Part shown: positions 37,394-46,211 of the stretch, piece after piece
Layout: each line of letters starts with the position of its first letter
How positions within the stretch are numbered: position 1 is the first letter of the stretch
Origin: an uncultured Granulosicoccaceae bacterium
Lineage (GTDB): Bacteria; Pseudomonadota; Gammaproteobacteria; Granulosicoccales; Granulosicoccaceae
NCBI GenBank assembly: GCA_938020525.1
Contig: CALIHW010000040.1
Location: forward strand, 1-55,213
Reading direction: 5' to 3'
Length of the DNA stretch: 55,213 nucleotides
Program-made: the position numbers and the translations under genes
The notes under the pieces: model-generated
What the model was told of the DNA's origin: nothing
Seen by the model: the letters and a program-made list of their open reading frames with translations, nothing else
The model's database searches: none

Positions 37394-37575
37394 TGAAAAT
37401 CGAACTGTCTGTTTAAAAGGCAGACAGTGTTACATAACCATGTGCTTTAAGTCGCCTTAATGGATAGTACAAAGAGAATGCGGACTGTTATTGATTCTCG
37501 TCAGGCTGTTTTGGCAGGCCCGTTTGGCTGATTGGCTTGGCTAGTCGGCCTGAGTAGTTTGTTGCAGGCTGGTTT

Positions 37576-38421
37576 TTAGGACAGGCCAGTCTTTAAATCT
37601 CCAGTATCCTCCTTATCTGATTTATCTCCCTTATCTGAATTATCTCCAGAAACCAAAAAATCGGCCGAGTGCTGCTTCCAGTCTATTGCACGATAGTCGA
37701 AATCCTCTTGTAACTCAGGTTTTACGATCTGAAAATACGGAGAGATGTCGAAGTCACGTGGTGCGAACAGGCTGTGATGCCGGATATGCATTAACTCCCG
37801 GAACACGTTACCTTCAAATTCGGTGCATATACGGTCTGGTAAAATCGGATACCGAATCGACTGAAAAGCCTGCGCGATGAGCGTTGAGCAGATCGCTCTT
37901 GTCGGGTCACCGCTGCCCAGTGCCAGCATACGGCGTCGCCAGCGTCTCGGGACTGGTGGGTTCGGCATCAGGTATCTGAGTAAATCGGTGATGTTCTTCA
38001 GGTCGTATTCCATACCGAGGCTGGACGCCATGAAATCGCATAATTTTGTTCGGTCCTGATCTGACAGGTTCAATGGACGGCAGATCCGAATATTGTGTTT
38101 GCTGTATTTGGAAAGTGGCACGGCGATAACGCCGTTTTCAAGATCCGCCTCGATTAGCAGTTGCTCACCCTTGTAGCCCTCCACACCTTCGGGCATCGTA
38201 TCGATATAGAATGCGGCGTGTGACCAGGTTGACTGTGTCAGGTATTTGATCGCGGAGCTGACGCGCTGGTCGCCTTCGACCAGTAGAATATCGCCAGGCT
38301 GCATAATGGCCGCCAGCTCGTTACTTCGGTGCACGGAGAACGGCCGGTATGTGGTTATGGTTTTGGTTAAATACTTCGCCAGCAGTTTGCTGGTGAAGCG
38401 TAGCATCGGGTTGATTTCCAT
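37576..38421 (-). CDS. YiiX/YebB-like permuted NlpC/P60 cysteine hydrolase
   Basis: 281 residues. The permuted papain-like fold has its His in STWSHAAFYI (H68), an acidic residue in LLIEADLENGV (E91) and the Cys nucleophile in RAICSTLIAQAF (C178). The opening of the domain, MQPGDILLVEGDQRVSSAIK, is typical of YiiX. Such enzymes act on lipids or peptide bonds of the envelope; the substrate is unknown. The last 25 residues are a hydrophilic tail with a repeated S/GDNSDKGDKSDKE pattern encoded by an 18-bp tandem duplication. No clear signal peptide is present. It is divergent from the polytopic membrane protein gene, with 79 bp between the starts. Confidence 0.82.
   Translation of the reverse strand: MEINPMLRFTSKLLAKYLTKTITTYRPFSVHRSNELAAIMQPGDILLVEGDQRVSSAIKYLTQSTWSHAAFYIDTMPEGVEGYKGEQLLIEADLENGVIAVPLSKYSKHNIRICRPLNLSDQDRTKLCDFMASSLGMEYDLKNITDLLRYLMPNPPVPRRWRRRMLALGSGDPTRAICSTLIAQAFQSIRYPILPDRICTEFEGNVFRELMHIRHHSLFAPRDFDISPYFQIVKPELQEDFDYRAIDWKQHSADFLVSGDNSDKGDKSDKEDTGDLKTGLS
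37611..37646. repeat. In-frame 18-bp tandem duplication at the 3' end of the YiiX-like gene
   Basis: CCTTATCTGATTTATCTC (37611-37628) and CCTTATCTGAATTATCTC (37629-37646) differ at one base. On the minus strand they encode two copies of an Asp/Ser/Lys-rich hexapeptide in the C-terminal tail. Confidence 0.85.
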
Positions 38422-38500
38422 AGTTCTATTTGATCAAAGAACGCTAACTAAGTTCATGAAAGTTCACGGTATTATTGAGTTTGTGAGAAAAATGTTCTAA

Positions 38501-39946
38501 ATGCCAGTTGCTGACTATTTTACCGCATCGAGGTGTCTTGCAGCTACCGCAATATTGATGCTGCCCTGTGTGGCCAGTGCTCATGTTTCAGAGCAAGGGC
38601 TGGTCCTGTTGTTGCCGACTGACTTTTATATCGCGTCTGGCGTTCTGGTGGTAATACTTACTGTTTTGTTGCTTCTGTTGCTTCCTGTAAATCTATCGGC
38701 AGGACTTTTTACAAAGCGAGATTTGTATAGATTGCCAGGCTTTCGCGGGAATCGGCTGCAAACGTATACCAGTCTGTTGTCGCTTGTTGTGCTTGCACTG
38801 CTGCTATACCTCGGCGTTTCCGGCACCCGTGACCCGTTGGAGAATCCATTGCCTCTATTTATCTGGACGGTGTGGTGGATTGGTTTGCCAATTCTTCAAG
38901 CTGTGTTTGGAGATAGCTGGCAATGGCTGAACCCCTGGCTGGGTGTCTATCGCCTTGCGACAAACCATGGCTGGCGCGCTCCTTTTGTGCTGCCTGAGTC
39001 GGTTGGCCTTTGGCCGGGTATATTGATATTTATATTATTCACCTCTTTTGCACTGGCTGATATCGCACCGGATAGTCCGCGTCGGCTTGCATATTTTGTT
39101 GGCGGATATTGGTGCTTTACGATGCTCTGTATGTTGTTGTTCGGAGAGCAATGGCTAATAAGAGGTGAGTGCTTTTCAATGCTCATGAATCGATTTTCAA
39201 AGCTCTCTGTGTTTGGCGTTGTTAGATCAATAGAACGTCAGCGGGTGTTAGCAATCGGGTTGCCCGGCTGGAAGTCAATGAGCTGTAAAGCAAGTTCTGT
39301 CAGTGCTGCGATTTTCATACTTGTACTGCTTGGTAGCGGCAGTTTTGACGGATTGAACGAAACCTTTACATGGCTTGCGATGATTGGTGTTAACCCGTTG
39401 GAGTTCCCGGGGCGTTCTGCGGTAGTCAGTGAGACTGTTACTGGTCTGCTGGTAAGCAATCTACTTTTAATAGTGGTGTATGGTTTTTGTGTCTTTGCGG
39501 GAGTGTGGTTTGCTAACCATAGATTCCCGCTAGAAAAACAGATCAGTTTTACAGCAGGCTTTTGTGCGCTCGCGATCTCTGTTTTACCCATCGCCGTTGC
39601 CTATCACTTTGCTCATTACCTGGTGACCTTGCTTGTAAACGGTCAGTACGTGATTGCTGCACTGTCGGATCCATTGGCCAATGGGGCTGACTGGCTTAAT
39701 TTGGGTGCTTACTATGTGACGACCGGTTTTTTGAATACGCCGGCATCGGTTAAAACCATTTGGTTAACCCAAGCCGGTGCAGTGGTCACCGGGCATGTCC
39801 TATCTGTGTTGCTGGCGCATGCTGTAGCCATAGAATTGTTTGGCAATGCGAGGCGTGCTATCGTCAGTCAGGCGCCGCTGGCGGTGTTCATGGTCGTTTA
39901 CACTTTTATCGGTTTGTGGCTGCTTGCAGCACCAAAAGGTGCGTGA
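38501..39946 (+). CDS. Polytopic membrane protein of unknown function
   Basis: 481 residues with a probable signal peptide (CLAATAILMLPCVASA, cleavage near residue 27) and about ten further hydrophobic helices. An HVSEQGLVLLLPTDFYIASG segment follows the signal. Notable conserved-looking features are the Trp-rich FIWTVWWIGLPILQAVFGDS and WQWLNPWLG, and a His pair in AVAYHFAHYLVTLL (about residue 365), followed by a loop GQYVIAALSDPLANGADWLN. I recall similar sequences in actinobacteria and proteobacteria under the label fenitrothion hydrolase, but the biochemical role here is unknown. It is divergent from the YiiX-like gene. Confidence 0.75.
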   Translation: MPVADYFTASRCLAATAILMLPCVASAHVSEQGLVLLLPTDFYIASGVLVVILTVLLLLLLPVNLSAGLFTKRDLYRLPGFRGNRLQTYTSLLSLVVLALLLYLGVSGTRDPLENPLPLFIWTVWWIGLPILQAVFGDSWQWLNPWLGVYRLATNHGWRAPFVLPESVGLWPGILIFILFTSFALADIAPDSPRRLAYFVGGYWCFTMLCMLLFGEQWLIRGECFSMLMNRFSKLSVFGVVRSIERQRVLAIGLPGWKSMSCKASSVSAAIFILVLLGSGSFDGLNETFTWLAMIGVNPLEFPGRSAVVSETVTGLLVSNLLLIVVYGFCVFAGVWFANHRFPLEKQISFTAGFCALAISVLPIAVAYHFAHYLVTLLVNGQYVIAALSDPLANGADWLNLGAYYVTTGFLNTPASVKTIWLTQAGAVVTGHVLSVLLAHAVAIELFGNARRAIVSQAPLAVFMVVYTFIGLWLLAAPKGA

Positions 39947-39984
39947 TCTAACGGGAAATAGAGATTATTAGCAGGAAATTCAAA

Positions 39985-40015
39985 CCAGACCTTAAGACCA
40001 GACTAACGGCCAGAC
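39985..40015. repeat. CCAGAC repeat, three copies at 12-13 bp spacing
   Basis: CCAGACCTTAAGA (39985-39997), CCAGACTAACGG (39998-40009) and CCAGAC (40010-40015). It lies 39 bp after the stop codon of the membrane protein gene and is non-coding. Confidence 0.6.
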
Positions 40016-40083
40016 TGGGAAATAGCCGTGTAACGCGTGAAGACCCCACACCCGGCGCATTAAACAGAATCAGGATCTAACTC

Positions 40084-41433
40084 ATGACAGATACCAAGAA
40101 GAGTTCCATTATCACTAGTAGTTCCGGTGGCAAGATTGGTGGCCAAACAATTAACAAAAGTATGAATCGACGTACAGCACTGAAGACATTGAGTGCTGGT
40201 GTGGGTGCAATGGCAGGTGTGGGTGCACTGCCAGGCATGATGGGATGTGCCCATGCTTCTGATGAGCCGATCCGTATTGGCTTTCAGGTACATAGAACCG
40301 GAATTGGTGCGGCTTATGGTCGTTGGTATGACCGCACGACAGAAGCTGTTGTGAAAAGAATAAACGATGAAGGTGGGATTAACGGCAGGCCCATTGAAAT
40401 TGTCGCAGAAGATGATGGTACAGATCCGAAACGTGGAGCTGAAGTTGTAGAAAAGCTAGCAACTAAACATAAGTGTGATGTGGCATTCGGCACTTTGTTC
40501 AGCCACGTTGTTTATGGTTCAGCACCTCGCGCTGGTGAACTGGCGATACCATATTTTGTTGTGTCAGAAGGGCATCACGTGGCTAGCGGTGCATTGAATC
40601 GCTACACATTGCAGCCCGGCATTACTGATGTAAAAAGTCAGGTGGAAGCAATGGGGCCTTTCATCAAGGAAAACCTGGGTAAGAAAGTCACTATGATTTT
40701 CCCGGACTTTGCATTTGGTCATGATCATCGGGATTACTTTTCTGCAGCATTTGAAAGCCTGGGTGGTGAGATACTCGAAAAGATCGCCATCCCACCAACA
40801 GAAACATCTTTCTCCAAATACTTTCCGAAGATTCCACGTGAGACTGAAGTCGTCTATCACGTCATGGTCGGCCCTGCTGTACTAACTTTTGTTAAAGAGC
40901 TTGGCGAGTTCTTTGGTCCAAGTCGGCCCGAGATATTCGGCTTTATAGACAGCCTGGAAGCAGTTGATCTTTCAAGTCCTGGTCTTGAGTTCCTTGAAGG
41001 CACCTACTTCTGGGAAGGCAATCCGCGCTATGCACAAGAAGACCAGACTGAATTTGACAAGGCCTATCGTGAAGCAGTTGGTGTAGATGAGAGCGGTGCT
41101 TCTATTTCCGATGCAAAAGATGTCTCGACCTATGCCCATATGTTCGGTTGTTGGGAAACCATGTATGTCATTAAGGCGGGTATGGAAGCCGCTGGTTACA
41201 ATGGTCCTGATGATCGACAAAAGCTGATCGAAGCAGTCGAGTCAATGACCGAAATGCCTCACTCAATGGAGCATCCGCAGGGGGCCAAGCTTTTTAACGG
41301 CAAAACTCACCAGGTATTCGGCCATCAGTACATCTCTAAAGTAACTGATGGCAAGCTTGTGCTTGCTCATACTACTTCTATTGAAGACACTCTTTATGAA
41401 GATGAGGTCGACTACACGAGCATGTCTTTCTAG
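40084..41433 (+). CDS. ABC transporter substrate-binding protein (Liv/urea-amide type) with Tat signal
   Basis: 449 residues, periplasmic binding protein fold type I. A twin-arginine signal begins at about residue 27 (MNRRTALKTLSAGVGAMAG) and ends near CAHASDEP. The Cys in GMMGC could make it a lipoprotein, but the lipobox is poor. The mature part opens with IRIGFQVHRTGIGAAYGR and contains INDEGGINGRPIEIVAEDDG and DPKRGAEVVEKLATKHKCDV, the family's first lobe. The start at 40084 has AGGA about nine bases upstream; a start at the internal ATG before the RR motif is possible. It is the first gene of the livHMGF-like operon. The ligand (amino acid, amide or urea-like) is not readable from sequence. 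Confidence 0.92.
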   Translation: MTDTKKSSIITSSSGGKIGGQTINKSMNRRTALKTLSAGVGAMAGVGALPGMMGCAHASDEPIRIGFQVHRTGIGAAYGRWYDRTTEAVVKRINDEGGINGRPIEIVAEDDGTDPKRGAEVVEKLATKHKCDVAFGTLFSHVVYGSAPRAGELAIPYFVVSEGHHVASGALNRYTLQPGITDVKSQVEAMGPFIKENLGKKVTMIFPDFAFGHDHRDYFSAAFESLGGEILEKIAIPPTETSFSKYFPKIPRETEVVYHVMVGPAVLTFVKELGEFFGPSRPEIFGFIDSLEAVDLSSPGLEFLEGTYFWEGNPRYAQEDQTEFDKAYREAVGVDESGASISDAKDVSTYAHMFGCWETMYVIKAGMEAAGYNGPDDRQKLIEAVESMTEMPHSMEHPQGAKLFNGKTHQVFGHQYISKVTDGKLVLAHTTSIEDTLYEDEVDYTSMSF

Positions 41434-41528
41434 ACTGCTCTATTCAATAAGTCGGACGTTACTCCGGTCATGATGACCGGATTACCAGCGCCCCTTCTGA
41501 ATACATACACTTCCAATAAAGCTTACTG

Positions 41529-42455
41529 ATGGATTTTGGTCCCCACCTGTTTGTTGCATCACTTGAAGGTGCGATAACAGCCGCGGTTCTAGCACTCACA
41601 GCGGTGGGACTGAGTATCGTGTTTGGCATAATGCGGGTAGTTAATGTTGCGCACGGCGAGTTCTTTATGCTTGGCGCGGTGATCGCATGGTGGATTACTT
41701 CGCTTATTGCAGGGCACCCGGCGCTTGGTTTTACGGTGGCATTGATTGCCGCGCCAATAATTGTCGGTGCGCTTGCCGTAATCTGCAATCGATTTGTGTT
41801 GCACAAGATCAACTACGAGCCAGAGCGCACAATAGTCGCGACCATTGGTCTGCTGTATGTCATACAACAGACAACACTGATGACGTTTGGCCCTGAGGCC
41901 CGACCCGTAGAAGCGCCGTTTAACAAGCGTATTGCTTTGCCATGGTTTGAATTTGGTGAATCAGGTTTTGCACTCACGTGGCCCTGGGGATTAAGTACCA
42001 CAACTTATAAGCTCGCAGTCATTGCGGCAGCGGTTGTCATTTTGTTAGTACTCTGGACTGTGATGACACGGACTAAAATCGGTTTAATCATGAGAGCCAC
42101 CCAGCTGGATCAGGAGATGGCGCAGGCTTATGGAATAGCGGTAAACAAAGTCTATGCGCTGGTATTTGGTCTTGGGGCGGCACTTGCGGCTCTTGGAGCT
42201 GTACTGGTGGTGCCGATTCAACAAGCGCACTATCTGATGGGCGATGATCCGCTATTGCTGTCTTTTATTGTGGTAATTATCGGTGGTCTGGGCAGTGTGC
42301 CTGGTACTGTGCTCGCAGCCGTATTGATCGGCATGAGTGACGGTATTATCTCGGTGTTTTTCACGCCGACTCTTGCAAAAATTCTGGCAACCTTACTGGT
42401 CGCGTTTGTGTTGATATTCAAACCGGACGGGCTGTTCGGAAAACGCCGCGAATGA
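41529..42455 (+). CDS. livH: Branched-chain amino acid type ABC permease (LivH)
   Basis: 308 residues with eight to nine membrane helices. Family segments are ALTAVGLSIVFGIMRVVNVA (about residues 19-38) with HGEFFMLGAVIAWW, then ERTIVATIGLLYVIQQTTLM. TQLDQEMAQAYGIAVNKVYA is the EAA-like loop contacting the ATPases, and VIIGGLGSVPGTVLAAVLIG follows. It lies about 95 bp after the binding-protein gene and overlaps livM by four bases (ATGA). Confidence 0.93.
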   Translation: MDFGPHLFVASLEGAITAAVLALTAVGLSIVFGIMRVVNVAHGEFFMLGAVIAWWITSLIAGHPALGFTVALIAAPIIVGALAVICNRFVLHKINYEPERTIVATIGLLYVIQQTTLMTFGPEARPVEAPFNKRIALPWFEFGESGFALTWPWGLSTTTYKLAVIAAAVVILLVLWTVMTRTKIGLIMRATQLDQEMAQAYGIAVNKVYALVFGLGAALAALGAVLVVPIQQAHYLMGDDPLLLSFIVVIIGGLGSVPGTVLAAVLIGMSDGIISVFFTPTLAKILATLLVAFVLIFKPDGLFGKRRE

Positions 42456-43393
42456 ATCAGGCAGCCCGTAGTGTAGTTTTGCACGGTCTGGTCATAGCGC
42501 TGCTGGTGGCGATGTTCTTCGTTCTGCCTGAATATCACAGTGGCAATCTTGCCCGTATCCTGGTGCTTGCAGTTTTTGCTATGGGATATAACGTGTTATT
42601 TGGCTATACGGGGCTTTTGAGTCTTGGGCATGCCTTATTTTTTGCCAGTGGTATGTATGGACTCGGTTTATCGATTCAGTTTCTCTCAGCCTCTCCGATG
42701 CTTGCGATTGTTATCGGCTTAATTACCGCAGTAGTTGTATCAGGTGTAATCGGTTTTCTGGCATTACGAACTACCGGTGTTGCTTTCATGATTGTGACGC
42801 TGATGTTTGCGCAAGCCGGATTTTTAACGGTGTTATTTTTCGGTAAATACACCAGGGGTGACGAGGGTTTTGTTATACAGCGTGCACAACGCATTCTGTT
42901 TGGGGTTGATCTATCACAACCACTGCCACGGTATTTTGCCGCCCTTATCTTGTTTGCGATTTGCCTGTGTTTAATTGCCTGGATGGTGCATTCCCGTTTC
43001 GGTAAGACGCTCGTTGCAATACGTGAAAACGAAGAACGTGCCCGTATGCTCGGTTACGATATTCAGAGACACAAACTAATGGCAGTCATAATCTCCGGCA
43101 CTATGTCTGGTGCCGCAGGCGCTGCATATGCCTTGCTGTTTGGTTACGCAGGTGCATCTTTTGCGGCAGTGCAATATTCCATACTGCCGTTACTCTACGT
43201 ACTGTTGGGCGGTGCAGGAACCACTATAGGGCCGTTGATTGGCACGGTATTTATGTTTTATCTGATCGATATTTCCAGCGAGTATACTGATGCCTATCTG
43301 TTGATCGCAGGCCTTGCGCTAATATTGTTGACACTGTTTGCTCCGCACGGAATTGCAGGCATATTGCGTAAAAAGCTGGCGTGGTTGCCATGA
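42452..43393 (+). CDS. livM: Branched-chain amino acid type ABC permease (LivM)
   Basis: 313 residues with about nine helices. The segments FAMGYNVLFGYTGLLSLGHA (about 41-60), FGKTLVAIRENEERARMLGY (the EAA-like coupling loop) and YVLLGGAGTTIGPLIGTVFM are diagnostic. The start codon overlaps the livH stop, and its own stop overlaps the livG start, so the four downstream genes are translationally coupled. It forms the heterodimeric pore with LivH. Confidence 0.93.
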   Translation: MNQAARSVVLHGLVIALLVAMFFVLPEYHSGNLARILVLAVFAMGYNVLFGYTGLLSLGHALFFASGMYGLGLSIQFLSASPMLAIVIGLITAVVVSGVIGFLALRTTGVAFMIVTLMFAQAGFLTVLFFGKYTRGDEGFVIQRAQRILFGVDLSQPLPRYFAALILFAICLCLIAWMVHSRFGKTLVAIRENEERARMLGYDIQRHKLMAVIISGTMSGAAGAAYALLFGYAGASFAAVQYSILPLLYVLLGGAGTTIGPLIGTVFMFYLIDISSEYTDAYLLIAGLALILLTLFAPHGIAGILRKKLAWLP

Positions 43394-44103
43394 GCATTAT
43401 TTCAACCCACGGGCTCTCAAAACACTACTCAGGATTGCGTGCGGTAAACAATGTGGACTTTGATTTACCAGACGGGCAGGTAAGAGCGCTAATTGGTCCA
43501 AATGGAGCAGGGAAGACAACGTTCGTTGGAATGCTCAGTGGTCGTATTAAAAGCTCCGCTGGCAGTGTAAGCTTTCTAAATACTGATGTAACCGACATGC
43601 CAGCTCATAAGCGTATGTCTATGGGTATGGCATATACTTTCCAGATAACCTCCGTGTTTGCCAATTTGTCAGTGCATGAAAATGTAGCACTAGCTGCTCG
43701 ACGCGCTATCAAAGGCGCACCCTCGGTGGTTAATAATAAGGTAATGTCAGTACTTGAGCAGGTCTATCTTGCAGACCGTACTGATCAAATTGCCGGTGAT
43801 TTAAGCTACGGCCACCAACGACTACTAGAAATAGGTATGGGGCTCGCACAGTCGCCAAGGCTATTTATACTTGACGAACCAACTCAGGGTTTATCAGCTT
43901 CAGAAGTAGACGGATTCATTGAGCTGGTCAGGGTACTCAGCAAAGACACCACCATCTTATTGATTGAGCACAACATGGATGTGGTTATGCGGACGGCGCA
44001 CTACATTACTGTCCTTAACTTCGGTGAGATCCTCGCTGAAGGAACTCCTGCAGAGATCAGGAGCGATACAGATGTTCAAACCGCTTATCTGGGAACAACA
44101 TAG
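43390..44103 (+). CDS. livG: ABC transporter ATP-binding protein (LivG)
   Basis: 237 residues from the ATG that overlaps the livM stop; an in-frame GTG nine bases earlier is less likely. Walker A is GPNGAGKTTF (about 36-45), the signature motif is degenerate (DLSYGHQRLLEIGMGLA instead of LSGGQ), as is usual for LivG, and Walker B is PRLFILDEPTQGLS. The switch His is in LLIEHNMDVVM. It pairs with LivF to energise import. Confidence 0.93.
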   Translation: MSIISTHGLSKHYSGLRAVNNVDFDLPDGQVRALIGPNGAGKTTFVGMLSGRIKSSAGSVSFLNTDVTDMPAHKRMSMGMAYTFQITSVFANLSVHENVALAARRAIKGAPSVVNNKVMSVLEQVYLADRTDQIAGDLSYGHQRLLEIGMGLAQSPRLFILDEPTQGLSASEVDGFIELVRVLSKDTTILLIEHNMDVVMRTAHYITVLNFGEILAEGTPAEIRSDTDVQTAYLGTT

Positions 44104-44798
44104 TGTTGCGGGTTAACCAGATAGAAGTAGCGTATGACCGTGTACAGGTGTTGTTCGGACTGTCGTTGTCAGTTGAGCGCGGAGAGATTCTCTGCCTACT
44201 TGGTCGCAATGGCGCCGGCAAGACAACAACCTTGAAGTCGATTATGGGTCTCTTGCCACTGCGTGGCGGCTCAGTAAGTTTTGACGACAAAACTATCAGC
44301 GGGCTGCCCGCACATAAGATGGCAGCCAAAGGCATTGCTTATGTACCGCAGGGCCGGCGGCTGTTTTCTGAGTTGAGTGTTCGGCAGAATATCGAAATCG
44401 GTTTGATGGCCAGCGGTGCAGGGCATGAAACTCGAGAGTACGCGTTATCCCTGTTCCCGCGTTTGCGCGAGAGGTTAAAGCAGCGTGCTGAAACTCTATC
44501 TGGTGGTGAACAACAAATGTTAGCAATGGCAAGAGCCATCTGTGCAAGGCCACAAGTGATATTGCTTGATGAGCCAACGGAAGGCCTCCAGCCATCCATG
44601 ACTTCAATGATTCGTGAAGTCATTATTGAGATGAAAAACAACGGTGTTGCGGTTGTACTGGTAGAACAGCATGTTGATGCGATTCTAGCGGTGGCAGACA
44701 GAGTGACGTTTGTTGAGCACGGAGTAGATGCAGAAACTGTTGCAGTCTCTGTCTTAAAGGAAAGACCTGAGCTAGTTAATGCATACCTCGGTGTATAG
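44103..44798 (+). CDS. livF: ABC transporter ATP-binding protein (LivF)
   Basis: 231 residues with a GTG start that shares one base with the livG stop. Walker A is GRNGAGKTTTLKSIMG, the signature is ETLSGGEQQMLAMARAI, Walker B is QVILLDEPTEGLQP, and the switch His is in VLVEQHVDAIL. The Q-loop region GIAYVPQGRRLFSELSVRQN is typical of LivF. It is the last gene of the operon and is followed directly by a small hairpin. Confidence 0.93.
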   Translation: MLRVNQIEVAYDRVQVLFGLSLSVERGEILCLLGRNGAGKTTTLKSIMGLLPLRGGSVSFDDKTISGLPAHKMAAKGIAYVPQGRRLFSELSVRQNIEIGLMASGAGHETREYALSLFPRLRERLKQRAETLSGGEQQMLAMARAICARPQVILLDEPTEGLQPSMTSMIREVIIEMKNNGVAVVLVEQHVDAILAVADRVTFVEHGVDAETVAVSVLKERPELVNAYLGV

Positions 44799-44819
44799 TT
44801 CGAGAATGTCTCCTCGAAC
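44798..44819 (+). terminator. Weak hairpin after livF
   Basis: GTTCGAG (44798-44804) and CTCGAAC (44813-44819) form a 7-bp stem that starts on the last base of the livF stop codon. The downstream sequence has only a short T-run (GTTTCG), so termination efficiency is doubtful. Confidence 0.35.
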
Positions 44820-44865
44820 ATCTGTTTCGATCAGAACGTCTTCGCAGAGTCACGTAGGGTCTCAA

Positions 44866-45026
44866 CGTAGGGATAAGCTTCACAAGCGCATCCACCAATG
44901 TACAGCACGTCAGATACGACATTACCAAAGTTAATCTGGCGATTTATTTTGTGGGTGATTTTGTGGCAGTTGTTGGGGTGGTTTGGTGGTAATTTGGTGG
45001 ATGCGCAAGCTTATCCCCCCCCTACG
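44866..45026. repeat. Inverted-repeat (MITE-like) element of about 160 bp
   Basis: The left arm (44866-44898) begins CGTAGGGATAAGCTT, then after CACAA continues GCGCATCCACCAA. The right arm (44994-45026) is its imperfect reverse complement: TTGGTGGATGCGCAAGCTTA, then TCCCCCCCCTACG. The arms are about 33 bp long and enclose about 95 bp of GT-rich sequence. The arm sequence resembles the widespread proteobacterial GTAGGGTGGATAAGC/GCGCATCCACC small repeat. A frame across it (44898-45182) has no protein-like features and was not called. It is a probable small non-autonomous repeat element between livF and the small membrane protein gene. Confidence 0.7.
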
Positions 45027-45137
45027 AAAAACTGTGCTCTGATCATCATGCCAATGAGGCATGTTCGAATGAAGCCGGATATTCCCAATCGTATACAGAC
45101 TTCTATATTTTATGTGGCAGCGTACCGACCTGTTGCA

Positions 45138-45272
45138 CTATTCCTCTTTCGATGGCAGGTTGTCATCTTTATTCTCTCTTAGTGCTCTATGTTGTCCGCT
45201 TCGATAACTCAATAAATAGCCACCAAATATAATCACAACAGCCAATATTAATAACATCAATATTTCACTCAT
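45138..45272 (-). CDS. Small single-span membrane protein (hypothetical)
   Basis: 44 residues: a helix MLLILAVVIIFGGYLLSY (about residues 6-23) followed by a charged tail ending DNLPSKEE. The chosen ATG has GGAAA upstream. A longer frame reaching 45368 adds 32 residues without hydrophobic or conserved character. No family was recognised. It is small and isolated, so this is only a plausible gene. Confidence 0.4.
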   Translation of the reverse strand: MSEILMLLILAVVIIFGGYLLSYRSGQHRALRENKDDNLPSKEE

Positions 45273-45500
45273 AATCATTTCCGTCTTATTGGCAGGCGCG
45301 GTGGTATCAAGATTGAATTTAGCAGGGCAACGATAATCCTCGCTTTTGTACGCCCGTTTGATCGGCAATAGCTTGGCGTGGATCGTTGTATCGTGGAAAT
45401 GTTATACCACAAAAGATCGGATCTTAGAGGTTCAGGAACCATCGGTATTCTAGCAGTAGGTAGTCTTTGGTGGTAAATGTGACACTCGCTGCCCAGGCCT

Positions 45501-45518
45501 GTTACAAGCTGTTACAAG
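45501..45518 (+). promoter_or_regulatory. Tandem GTTAC-N5-GTTAC half-sites upstream of the Spy/Cpx-like operon
   Basis: GTTACAAGCT at 45501-45510 is followed by GTTACAAG at 45511-45518. Direct repeats of a 5-base half-site with a 10-base period are the binding pattern of OmpR/CpxR-type regulators (CpxR consensus GTAAA-N5-GTAAA). It lies about 87 bp before the ATG of the Spy-like gene, so autoregulation by the downstream response regulator is likely. A separate palindrome TTGCCAA-T-TTGGCAA occurs at 45568-45582. Confidence 0.5.
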
Positions 45519-45604
45519 TCGATACCCGGTGGCAATGCTTTATTTGCCTGTTCCGCCGAAACTATGATTGCCAATTTGGCAAACACCTTACGGGAACACA
45601 AATA

Positions 45605-46057
45605 ATGAAACGATCTACCAAAATAATCACTGCTGTCGCTCTAACTCTTGGAATCGCTGGTGGCGCTGCTGCTATCGGAAAACATCAATTCGGCGATCCG
45701 GAGAAAAGAGCCGCCAAAGTTGCAGCTTACATTGCCTACGAACTTGAGCTAGATGAGACGCAAAAGCAGGCATTGGATGTTTTGAAAACCCAAATGATGG
45801 CGGCCAGGCAGACTGTAAAAGCGGACAAGTCTGCGATGAAACAAGAAGCGCTGGGTCTGATTAATGCGGATACCTTTGACCGGGCAAAAGCCCTGGATAT
45901 GATTAACAGTAAAGTGTTGGTAGTAAATGAGCAAGCGCCAGATATGATAAACGCACTGGGTGACTTCCTCGACACACTAAACGCAGAGCAAAAAGCTGAA
46001 ATCGCGGAGTTTGTTCAGGAGCGCCGCGGACATCATGGCCGCAAACATCGGGATTAA
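45605..46057 (+). CDS. Spy/CpxP-family periplasmic protein
   Basis: 150 residues from the ATG at 45605 (GGGAA upstream; the longer open frame to 45467 is not conserved). An N-terminal signal peptide is present (TKIITAVALTLGIAGGAAA). The mature helical protein has two LTxxQ-like motifs: LELDETQKQALDVL (about 47-60) and LNAEQKAEIAEFVQ near the end, and a His/Arg-rich tail (RRGHHGRKHRD) that could bind metal. Spy and CpxP are periplasmic chaperones, and CpxP also inhibits the CpxA sensor. Being first in an operon with a CpxR- and CpxA-like pair supports that role. Confidence 0.8.
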   Translation: MKRSTKIITAVALTLGIAGGAAAIGKHQFGDPEKRAAKVAAYIAYELELDETQKQALDVLKTQMMAARQTVKADKSAMKQEALGLINADTFDRAKALDMINSKVLVVNEQAPDMINALGDFLDTLNAEQKAEIAEFVQERRGHHGRKHRD

Positions 46058-46211
46058 TTTCTAGTCGACACTGTGGCGAGTGCTAACATCCCCTGAATTG
46101 CTTTGTTCGAAGATCGACCGATCAAATTGCATGATCGGTCGTTTCTACGTTAAGCAATCATGGGCTGTTATACTGGCAATGAAACTACCGATAAAAAATT
46201 TAACATCCAAC

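Noticed and set aside
44898-45182. Plus-strand 94-codon frame after livF
   Set aside because: It is made largely of the inverted-repeat element (GT-rich, poly-C run) and overlaps the small minus-strand membrane protein; no protein-like character.
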